The notes under the pieces: generated by a model
The model's database searches: none
The model's input: the letters and a program-made list of their open reading frames with translations, nothing else
Told to the model about the DNA's origin: nothing
Assembly (NCBI GenBank): GCA_029207755.1
Contig: JARCOQ010000062.1
Coordinates: 682,001 to 746,000 of the forward strand
Reading direction: 5' to 3'
DNA: 64,000 nucleotides
DNA from: Chamaea fasciata
Lineage: Eukaryota > Chordata > Aves > Passeriformes > Sylviidae
Shown: positions 44,913-53,399 of the stretch, in pieces
Numbering within the stretch: the first letter of the stretch is position 1
Layout: each line of letters begins with the position of its first letter
Program-made: the position numbers and the translations under genes

Positions 44913-47391
44913 ATGAGTGAAAAAGATAAGAATGCATTTTATGCTTGGCTAGCAAAACATGGTGCTAGACCTTCTCCAGACGGAGAAAGGTGGGCACAGA
45001 ATAATTGGTTGTAACTTTGAAAACATTGTAGATAGAATATATTCTTTGCAACATGATGCTAGATACAAACTGGGCAGAAATAAAACCATTCTTTGCTCAG
45101 TTTTGGGGGCCTGTCTTTCGGCAGCCATAGAAACCCGTTTTGAATGGGTGAGTGAAGAAAAAGCAGTCATAGAATCCCTGCAGAATTTGGTAGAAGCTTT
45201 GCAAAAACAATTAGAACAGGAAAGAAATCAGAATTATTTGCTGCAGATTTCCCTTGCAGAAGGGCGAAGTAAAAACTTAAAATCTGCAGATTCACCCACA
45301 GAAGGAAAAATAGAAGGAAAGGAGACATACAACATGAAACAAATATACCCTCAGAAAGAATTAGTACACATGCAAAATTGTGGGGAACACTGTTGCTCCA
45401 ACTTGAGACCTCTCATCAAAACAGAATATAATTATATAAATGAAGAAGATGGTGATCCCCACATAACCACCAAAGAAATACCATACACAGCCACTGAATT
45501 AGCTAAATTAAAGAAAGAATACTCCCGCCTCCCTAGTGAATCAGAGACGGAGTATGTTTTCAGAGTTTCCCTCACAGGGGGCGACCAAATTAAATTAAGT
45601 GAACAAGAAGCAAGTGGCTACTGGGGACATGGAGTTTTCTTAACAACAGGAAACACACATGCTCCATGGTCCCTGACACAGCGTGCAGCTCACTGGGCAG
45701 GGGGGTTAAATCCCCTAGAGACGGGCGACCCTCTGGCAATAGTCGGCACCTCAGACCAACTCCTAGAAAACATACACAAAGCTGCATGCTTGCAAATGAT
45801 ACATGAAAGAAAATTAATCTCTGGTTGTGAGTCACCAATGCAACAGCCTGTCAAACCTGAGATTATGACCCCCCTCATTCGAGGTTTGCCAGAGTCTCTT
45901 AAACCAACAGCAATTTTTCTTCCAAAAACAATAGCATCTATCGCTTCAGTAGATAGACTTGAAAGATTTCTCGGACACACAAGAGATCAAACTGGTTCCA
46001 CTGACTCCACTGACTCCTCACCTTTTACAACTCCTAGGACACAATCTAACAACAGTTATAAACTTTGGACATGGAGTGAGGTAGCAGAGGAGTTAGTAAA
46101 TTACAGTAGAAAATATGGACCAGTGAAGTACCCAGAGGACAAACCAGAAAAACCCAGAGGAGTCAGGCACATTGCCTCTCCTAATGAAAAATCAGAAAAG
46201 GGAAAACAAATTTCCAGCCAGCAGCAACTGTGGTCGCTAGGGCTGAAAAGGGGAGTGCCACCAGAAGCAATGGATAACTTGCCTTATGATAAATTGGCTA
46301 AAATAATTTCTAATTGGCCCTGTCCCAAACCCATTGTGTTGGAATCATCCAACCAACAACCCAGCGCACCTCCTCTTCCACAAACCTTGCGCAACAAGCC
46401 ACAGCACTCCCTAGCAAAAGTTTTAAACAATAAGACACAGCAAGTGGGGGGCGTTCAACAGAAAATAATTTCCCACTTAGAAAGCCTTGGTTTGCAGATC
46501 CCCTCAGAGAAAAGACAAAATCCTTCTCAAGAAGTAAAATGTTTGGGTATCTGGTGGAAAGGAGGTATGACATGCAGCCCACCTGGCACCCTAACCTCCT
46601 TAGATCAAATTAAAGTGCCTGAGTCCAGGAAAGATTTACAGCATGCCTTGGGATTATTAGTGTTTTGGAGAAAACCCATTCCAGATTTTTCTATAATTGC
46701 CAGACCTCTTAATAACTTCCTGAGAAAAGGGGTAAAATGGGAACGGACTGCTCCTCAAGAAGAAGCAATGCAATTACTGATTTTTGAAGCAACTGCTCAC
46801 CAAGCCCTTGGCCCTATTCATCCTATAGATCCTTTCCAGGGGGAATGGGGATTTGCTTCCTCAGGGTTGTCAGTACACATATGGCAGTGGGGTCCTGGTG
46901 GTCCAACATGGCCTGTTGGTTTTTATTCCCATGGTTTCAGAGATGCTGAAAAGAGGTATATTGCCCGGGAAAAAGGCTTGTTTGTGGTTAGCCTATCTCT
47001 CATACAAGTAGAGAAGATTGTACAACAACAACCAGTTGTTTGGAGAGAGCATTTCCAAGTTTTTAAGTCAGTCACTACTGGGACTCCCCCAGCTGACGGG
47101 GTGGCCCAGACGGCCTCAGTAAGAAAGTGGCATGCTCAGATTGAACATTATTGTAACATCTTCTCAATAACTGAAGGAGCTGTGAAAAAACTGGCAGTAC
47201 AAGAAGCAGAAAACTTGGGTAGCATCCAAGACAAACCTGCCTCAGTCATTACCCCTCCCTTTCCCCCCGAACAGTCAGCAAGTCCTTGCTTTACTGATGC
47301 TTTTCCTTTTGGCCCAACAGCTCCAAGCAGAGTTCCCTCACTACAGGGACCAAGTGATTCCAAGAATCCAGCACATGGACACTTGTGCTGA
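44913..47391 (+). pseudogene. Endogenous retrovirus gag fused to the 3' part of pol
   Basis: Gag starts at 44,913 (MSEKDKNAFY), but an extra G near 45,010 shifts the frame. From 44,959 an uninterrupted frame of 810 codons continues. It covers most of gag (for example SETEYVFRVSLTGGD, GYWGHGVFLTTG, WSLTQRAAHWAGGL, MTPLIRGLPESLKP) and then, after about 46,385-46,440, passes directly into pol: the RT thumb/connection part (CLGIWWKGG, LGLLVFWRKPIPDFS), the tether and the beginning of RNase H (CFTDA). The C-terminal gag zinc-knuckle region, protease and the RT palm with its catalytic aspartates are absent. The protein therefore could not polymerise DNA. After CFTDA the frame leaves pol sequence. 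Old viral copy; defects described only. Confidence 0.85.
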
Positions 47392-47614
47392 CATGACCCA
47401 GAATCCACAAGGATTCTGGGGGAGAACTGGCAAGCAACAAGTTCCCACAGCCACGACAGTGATGGAAGCCCTTGGTGTGAAGTTCCCTGGAGGAACTCCC
47501 AGGGGAGTTGCTGCTATAAGAACTAGTACCAGAAGGCACAAATGTAGGAACACTAGGAGATGGCCTCTAGGACCCACAGGCAATAGCTTAGGAAAAGATC
47601 AACTCTATATTTGA
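47297..47614 (+). pseudogene. Unidentified open frame at the 3' end of the retrovirus
   Basis: A 105-codon frame overlapping the end of the fusion frame by 95 bp, starting MLFLLAQQLQAEFPHYRD. It may be a displaced piece of the retrovirus or cellular sequence at the breakpoint. No domain was recognised, and AT-rich non-viral DNA starts at about 47,620. Confidence 0.3.
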
Positions 47615-47619
47615 TATAT

Positions 47620-49230
47620 TCTGTTGATTATAGCATATAAAAATATATAATATGCAGCATTATATGTTATAAATTACATGTATGATACATATAAATATGT
47701 ACCGTTGAGTGCAATTTCATAAATATTTTCATTTCATATAGATTTGATAGATTCTTCCCACTTGGGGGAGTGAAGATGTACTGCTGTTGAGAACCTTCTG
47801 CCCACACAGCAGCCAGCCCACAGGGCTGTGCGTGCACACCCACCCACCGTCCTTGTTCTTCTCGGCATCTTGGGGCTGCTGTTGGCACAGAACTGGGATG
47901 AATTGAACTCGACACACCTGTCCATGTCCAGCCTGTCATCAACGCTGATGTGGCAGGGCACAACACAGAGCTCTCAAATCACTCACATTATCATACATGC
48001 TTTCATTCCTGCTGGGGAATGGGGAACTTAGAAACACCAAAGACACAGAAAAGAGGTGGAAAAAGTTGGGATCTTTAGTACACTGCTGGTACCCTCATGT
48101 AGGAACATTTGTTGGGTTTTTTAAGGTCATAACTTTCCAAAACCTAGCAAAGCGGCTCAGCATCGGTCACCCAGTTGTGAATGGTTTTCTTGGCTTGGCA
48201 AAACTGCAGTGTTAACTGCGGACTCCGTCCTTGGTTCAAACCACCTCCCCTGATCTGCAGACAGAAGCACCAGCACCAGCAGAAGCTACATCAGCCACTT
48301 TTCTCAAAAAGCTCTCTTCAATATGCCAGAGGAAAGGAGAACATGTCAGACAGTGTGGACTAATGACAAGACTCTGAGCAACAGTTAAAAAGCCAAGGGC
48401 CGCAGCTTCTCTGGGACACTCCTCATGCTCCAAGGCAGCCAGGCCGCCCTGGCTGCCCGGGACCCTGCGCTCCACGGGCTCTGCAGAGCTGCACAGCGGG
48501 GAGGCAGCCTCGGGCACCTCAGGCCCTGGGCACCAGTGGCCTTCTTGGTCTGGACGGCTGCCTCTGGGCAAATGCAGCCTGCTGGCCCTCTGCTCTCGGC
48601 CCTAGCCCGGCCTTGCAGGGCTAATCCTGCTCCCGCTCTGAAACGTGCTCAAGAGGGACTCATTTGTTTCCAGCTTTCCAGGGCATTGATTTGCACCACA
48701 AAATACTGAAGGACTAAGGCCTGAACAACAGGCCCTGAGCTAAATCTGCCCTCTGGATGACCCTTCCAACCAAACGTTCGATGGATCTGCTCCTTAACCA
48801 AGTGTTACTATCAATAGGATCTATGCATTCACTACTTGGTGAAACACATCTTTACCTTTCAGCATGAAGAAACCAGACAAGGCCACATCTGGCCTTGCTT
48901 CCTCCTTGAGCCCTGGACAGGCTCAGGGAGAAAACCAAGAGGAGAAGGAAATCAGATCTCCTGCCCCAGAAGGTCTGTCAGATTGCTCGTTCACCACTGT
49001 CAAAGTTGGGCTGCACTCACAGTGCAGTCAGGAGCCTGGTGGCCAAGAAAGGGGCAGGCAGTGTAGGATTTCCTGGTTCCTGACAGGGACTTTCCAGAGC
49101 TTTGCTGGGACAGCTTTCCCCAGCTGATGAGTGGATCTGGATGAAGGATAAAGCAGAAGGGTGTCTGGTGATGTATCTTTCTTAATCACTAGAGGCAACC
49201 TTTTGTACCAGTGATGAGGTGCATTGCTTA
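47620..49230. other. No supportable gene
   Basis: AT-rich to 47,760, then mixed, with a GC-rich patch at 48,400-48,620. No LTR closes the retrovirus here. Short frames lack family resemblance. Confidence 0.5.
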
Positions 49231-49231
49231 C

Positions 49232-49327
49232 CTTCTTCTTTTCTGATTTGTCTTTGCACTCCTGCATGATAGTAAATGACACTGTTGCTTCAGCTGGCGT
49301 CTGTGTCTGTGTCTGTGACTCTCCCTG
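49232..49327 (-). CDS. Putative orphan exon
   Basis: A 96-nt (32-codon) minus-strand block with acceptor TTTTTTACCTGTCTGCAG and donor AAG|GTAAGC. It reads Q-GESQTQTQTPAEATVSFT and then IMQECKDKSEKKK. Splice signals are good, the length is a multiple of three, and the charged, low-complexity character is plausible for an internal exon. I do not recognise the protein and found no partner exon. The pyrimidine tract reaches the edge of the LTR at 49,346, so the exon would border a mobile element. It could equally be chance. Confidence 0.35.
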
Positions 49328-49345
49328 CTGCAGACAGGTAAAAAA

Positions 49346-49736
49346 TGTTATTAAAGAAAGGTCTTATGGAATACGGATGAGGCCATGCTACTTTAGCTAA
49401 GCAGCTAGCAATAGCTTGCAAGTTCCCAGTTGAAAACTGTTTAGAGAAGGTGAAGTTTGTTCACAAAACAGCCCGTTCCTAGGGAGAAAAACAAGTGCAT
49501 CTGCATAAATATTAGCTCTGTTCCATCAGAACCCACCAAGGAAAAATTGAAACAACCTGAAACTTAGCACATACACACAAATGACCTTCTGACCAATAAA
49601 TGAGGCAGTAAGAAAACTACCCGCCAATGGGTGTGGTGCATGAGGTCCCTGAAAACTGGACAAAAGAAGCGATGTGAATAAAGAATTGGCTTTATCTGCA
49701 TGAAGGATATGGAGTCTCGGCTGATTCATTACAACA
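49346..49736 (+). mobile_element. Probable solo LTR (ERVK/alpharetrovirus-like size)
   Basis: 391 bp from TGTTATTAAAG to TTACAACA, with AATAAA near 49,678 followed by about 55 bp to the end, the layout of a short-R avian LTR. CCGCCAATGGG and other promoter-like words precede the AATAAA. No primer-binding site or target-site duplication was identified, and the family was not named. Confidence 0.5.
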
Positions 49737-51025
49737 TCTCCCCACCACCAAAACAAACACACAGCCAGTTGAGCACAAGACCTGCCTCTCTGCCAGCCCA
49801 TTTCTTGGAAAACACCCCTGATTGCCATCTCTGCAAGTGCAATCCCCACTTTCCAACTACCTTTTCTGCAGCCAGGCGAGAAAAGTAGTTGCTCCCAGCT
49901 CCGGACACCTCCAGACACCAACTGCTTTCAGCAGTCACAAGCCTGAAATATCAACTTCCTTACTGAACCAGCCCACTGGGAGCTCACACAGGGAGGCCTT
50001 TTGTCCAAGGATACCCACACAAGAGCTCGAGGCTGGAGCAGTTTGAAATGCAACACCTCCAGAGTTTAAACCTCCCTTTATCAAATGAGCACATACCAAC
50101 CTGCCCCAAAGGGAAAGCCGGGAGGAAAGAGAAGCTCTTCTCCCGCAACAGCAAGCTCTGTGCTTCTTTCTGTTTCAGCTGGAGAGTGGAGGCCATGGGC
50201 TACTCCTCAGTTTGGGAAGGAACCCTGGGAAACGGCTGGATCTGGGAGACCAGCAGAGGGAAGTTCCCCAAAAGGTACGAAAAGGTTCTCTGCAGGGGAG
50301 GGGAAAAAAAAAAAAAAAAGGCATTTCAAAAAGTTCTCAGACATAAATTTCTGCCCCAACATGACAACCCCAAAGTCTCTGTGGTCTTTCAGGACACAAC
50401 ATTTTTGTCAGTCCCCCAAAGCACAATCAGCTCCCCAACAAGACTTCAAGACTAAAGGACAAACCTTGGCCCCTCACCTCTCCACACCAGCTCTAGGGAG
50501 TCTCTGTCCATTGCAAGATCTCCTTTGTCAGTCTGCATTGGCAAGAGCTGGCTGCAGGAGGCGTTTGCATTGGAAATCTCCCCAGATGGGGGGAAAAACA
50601 GAAGAAGCGATTCCTGAGGAAAGAAAATGGCAACGTCCTTTGGGAAGACACCGGCGTGAGCGCCCTACAAGTGAAGGCCTTTCATCCCTTGCATCAAGCA
50701 ACATCCATCCATGGGGCAGCACTAGCGTTTTGATGACAATGCTGACAAAACCACTGCCCCTTCCTGCTGCTGTTGCTGACTCCAAATCATGAAAGATGTT
50801 CCAACTCTGCAAAAAACAGGCAGAGATGGCGAGAAAAAAACAGTTAGTCTGCTGAAAAGGTGACCAAAAGGATGCTTTCTCATGTCCCCTTTTCATCCCT
50901 TCCCCAGCCAAGACAAAGCAATGGCCTTTTCCTCCGTCACCGACGGTGACCCAGGCACAGGATGCAGCGTGGGGACAGAGTCCACCACAGCTCCCAGAGC
51001 CCACCCTGGCCACGGGCTTCCCGTG
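49737..51025. other. Upstream region of the HSF-like frame
   Basis: A possible plus-strand exon lies at 50,179-50,274 (TTTCAG acceptor, AAAG|GTACGA donor, 96 nt). It is open in more than one frame and no protein is recognised, so it is not listed separately. A run of 16 A follows at about 50,308. Otherwise nothing was seen. Confidence 0.35.
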
Positions 51026-51168
51026 CCGAGCCGAGCTGAGCCGAGGCGAGGCGAGCCGAGCTGAGCCGAGCCGAGCCGAACCAAGCCGAACCGAACCGAG
51101 CCGAGCCGAGCCGAGCCGAGCCGAGCCGAGCCGAGCCGAGCCGAGCCGAGCCGAGCCGAGCCGAGCCG
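51026..51168. repeat. (GAGCC)n pentanucleotide microsatellite
   Basis: Imperfect then perfect GAGCC/CCGAG units, about 28 in all, ending 38 bp before the start codon of the HSF-like frame. In that frame three units encode the pentapeptide EPSRA, and the array is open from an ATG at 50,946. It is either 5' UTR or an unusual N-terminal extension. Confidence 0.95.
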
Positions 51169-51206
51169 CGGCCGTTGGTCTCCGGTCGTTGTGGCCACAG
51201 TCGGTG

Positions 51207-51875
51207 ATGGACGCCATGCCGGAGCTGCCGCTGCCCGCCGGGCTCAGCGCCGGCACCTTCCCCGCCAAGCTGTGGCGCCTGGCAAACAGCCCCCGCGTCC
51301 GCTCCGTGCGCTGGGACAGCCAGGCGCGGGGGCTGCTCATCGACCGCTCCCTCTTGGAGCGGGAGCTGCTCGGCCCGGGCGGCTCCCAGGGGCCGGCCCC
51401 GCACACCTTCCGGGCCACGCAGTTTCGCAGCTTCCTGCGCCAGCTGAACCGCTACGGCTTCCGCAAGGGGCCGGGCTGGGTTGGCGCAGCCGCGCCGGGC
51501 GATGCCGGCACCTGGCTCCACTACAGGAACCCCTGGTTTCGCCGCGACCGCCCCGACCTCCTGCTCCGCATCAGGCGCCGGAGCGCGGCCAACAGGCAGC
51601 GGCCGGCGGCGGGGCGGGAGGGGCGCAGGCGCCCGCCCTGCGGCTTCAAGCCGCTGCCCAGGGCGCAGCCGCTGCCGGACGGGCGGGACGGGCGCGCTGG
51701 CTTCAAGCCGCTGCCCCGGTTTTTAGGTGTCCACTCCACCTCCTGTGGGCACTGCAGTCCCAGGGAGTTCTCTGGTTTGCGTGTTGCCATCAGGGGTGTG
51801 AGGGGAGCAGCGGGAGCACGGCCCCATGGGAAGGAGACAGTTTCAAAATGGACACCGGTACGAAATGGGGGGTGA
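51207..51875 (+). CDS. Heat-shock-factor DNA-binding protein, HSF5-like
   Basis: A 222-residue open frame with a complete HSF-type winged-helix DNA-binding domain at about residues 16-125. It has FPAKLWRL (18-25), LLIDRSLLERELL (43-55), the recognition-helix segment FRSFLRQLNRYGFRK (73-87) and NPWFRRDRPDLLLRI (108-122). The following SAANRQRPAAG and RPPCGFKPLPR resemble the conserved region after the domain in HSF5, a germline-expressed HSF relative. No HR-A/B coiled coil is present, which HSF5 also lacks. GFKPLPR occurs twice (146-152, 165-171), a small internal duplication. I chose the ATG at 51,207 because homology starts soon after it; an upstream in-frame ATG exists at 50,946. The last 50 residues (from about 51,726) look non-conserved and may be read-through into an intron, so the true gene may be spliced. 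No damage was seen in the domain. Confidence 0.75.
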   Translation: MDAMPELPLPAGLSAGTFPAKLWRLANSPRVRSVRWDSQARGLLIDRSLLERELLGPGGSQGPAPHTFRATQFRSFLRQLNRYGFRKGPGWVGAAAPGDAGTWLHYRNPWFRRDRPDLLLRIRRRSAANRQRPAAGREGRRRPPCGFKPLPRAQPLPDGRDGRAGFKPLPRFLGVHSTSCGHCSPREFSGLRVAIRGVRGAAGARPHGKETVSKWTPVRNGG

Positions 51876-52189
51876 GGGAGAGCGGTAAAGGTATACAAAT
51901 GAACTTATTCACATGCAAACTTGGAACAATAACGGATACAAATGGATAAGTCTTTAAATATGTCTTTAACCTAGTAAACGTGGAACAGTAACTTATGCCC
52001 CTACGGAACGGGGCATGAGCAACTACGAGCATTAACAAGGGTACAGGTGTGACGTAGCATTAACAATTGATACAAACATTTACAACACGGAACACTGTGA
52101 TTACTTAAGTAGACACTTTATATGAACCTTCTGTTTCGAGATTTTAGTCCCCATAAAACCCCAACAAGCTCAAGGTCCATTTATAATAA
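51876..52189. other. AT-rich flank, no gene seen
   Basis: Downstream flank of the HSF-like frame. It has no obvious AATAAA signal in good context. Confidence 0.4.
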
Positions 52190-53065
52190 AAAAAAAAGGG
52201 TAGTCAAGCTTCCAGGACTGCAGACACATGGAAATGAGACCCCCAAAAACAAACACAAAGTCCTTTTGTCGGATAAAAAAGGGTAGTCAAGCTTCCAGGA
52301 CTGCAGACACATGGAGGTGAGACCACCCCTAAACAGGCTGAAGGTCCATTTGTAGGAGAAAAATGGGTAGTCAAGCTTCCAGGACTGCAGACACACTGAA
52401 GTGAGATCCCCAACAAGAAGCTCAAGGTCCATTTGTAGGAGAAAAACGGGGAGCAAAACTTCCAGGGTGTTCTCACTTTGATGTCTCTGCAGTTCAGGAG
52501 GTTTGACTATCCTTTTTTTCTCCAAAAATTGGACCTTGAGCTTGTTTGGGGTGGTCTCACTTCCATGTGTCTGCAATCCTAAAACCTGACTACTTGATGT
52601 TTTCCTACAATAAGCCTTAAACTTGTTTAGGGGGGGGGTCTCCCTTCCATATGTCTGCAGTCCTAGAAGCTTGACTACCCTTTTTTCTCCAAAAATTGGA
52701 CCTTGAGCTTGTTTGGGGTGGTCTCACCTCCATGTGTCTGCAGTCCTGGAAGCTTGACTACCCTTTTTTCTCATACAAATGGACCTTGAGCTTTTTTTTG
52801 GGGGGGTGTCGCTTTTCTCTATCTGCAGTCCTGGAAGCTTGACTACCATTTTTTCATTTGTAAATTGACCATAAGCTTGTTGACAGCAGACTCATGAAAG
52901 TGCCACCCCTCTAAGAAGCTGCAGGTGCAATTTTTAGAGAAAAAAGGGTGGTCAAGCTTCCAGGACTGCAGACAAATGGAAGTTAGACTGCCAAAAAGAA
53001 GCTCAAGGTCCATTTGTAGGAGATAAAAGGGTAGTCAAACGTTCAGGACTGCAGACACGTGGAAG
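52190..53065. repeat. ~88-bp repeat alternating in orientation
   Basis: A unit containing GGGTAGTCAAGCTTCCAGGA, CTGCAGACACATGGAAGTGA and CTCAAGGTCCATTTGTAGGA occurs in plus orientation at 52,195-52,460. It is inverted at 52,490-52,850 (GAAGCTTGACTACCCTTTTT and GGACCTTGAGCTTGTTTGGG) and in plus orientation again at 52,935-53,065. The inverted blocks could pair into a long hairpin. Confidence 0.9.
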
Positions 53066-53125
53066 TGGGTTGCTGCATGAGCCAGTGTTTTTTGGTTTGC
53101 TTGTTTTTCTTTTATTTTCCTCCTC

Positions 53126-53170
53126 TTTTTTTTTTTTTTTTTTTTTTTTCTCCTCCTTTTTTTTTCCCAA
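53126..53170. repeat. Poly-T / T-rich tract
   Basis: A run of T broken only by short CTCCTCC words. It directly precedes a CR1 fragment in the same strand sense, so it is not that element's tail. Confidence 0.8.
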
Positions 53171-53174
53171 CAAC

Positions 53175-53345
53175 CTCCTGGAGTGCTACAGGAAAAGGGC
53201 AGAATTGCTGGACAGTGCCCAGTCAAAACGGGACCTGGGGATGCTTGTTACAGCAGCTGAACATGATCCAGCATTGTGCCTTTGTGGCTACAAAGGCCAA
53301 CAGACTTTTGCAAATATTAAGAATATGCTAAATTTTGTTCAGAAA
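53175..53345 (+). mobile_element. CR1 LINE fragment (late ORF2)
   Basis: Decayed CR1 sequence containing ACAGCAGCTGAACATGATCC, AGCATTGTGCCTTTGTGGCT and ACAAAGGCCAACAGACTTTT. These correspond to the LNMSQQCAQVAKKANGIL-type segment near the end of CR1 ORF2. It is short and inactive. Confidence 0.75.
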
Positions 53346-53399
53346 ACATTTCCTTCCAAGTCAATATCAATTAAAATGTAACACTGTTAAGCAACTTTT

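Larger units (their letters stand above)
35308..46130. repeat. Right arm of the large palindrome
   Basis: Reverse complement of 15,841-26,649. The retroviral gag sequence continues without a break beyond its outer end, whereas in the left arm it is cut at the solo LTR. The right arm therefore keeps the original junction and the left arm is the truncated side. Confidence 0.95.

Noticed and set aside
50528..51418. Minus-strand frame of 296 codons antisense to the HSF-like gene
   Set aside because: It includes the pentamer repeat read as ARLGS and is antisense to a recognised DNA-binding domain.
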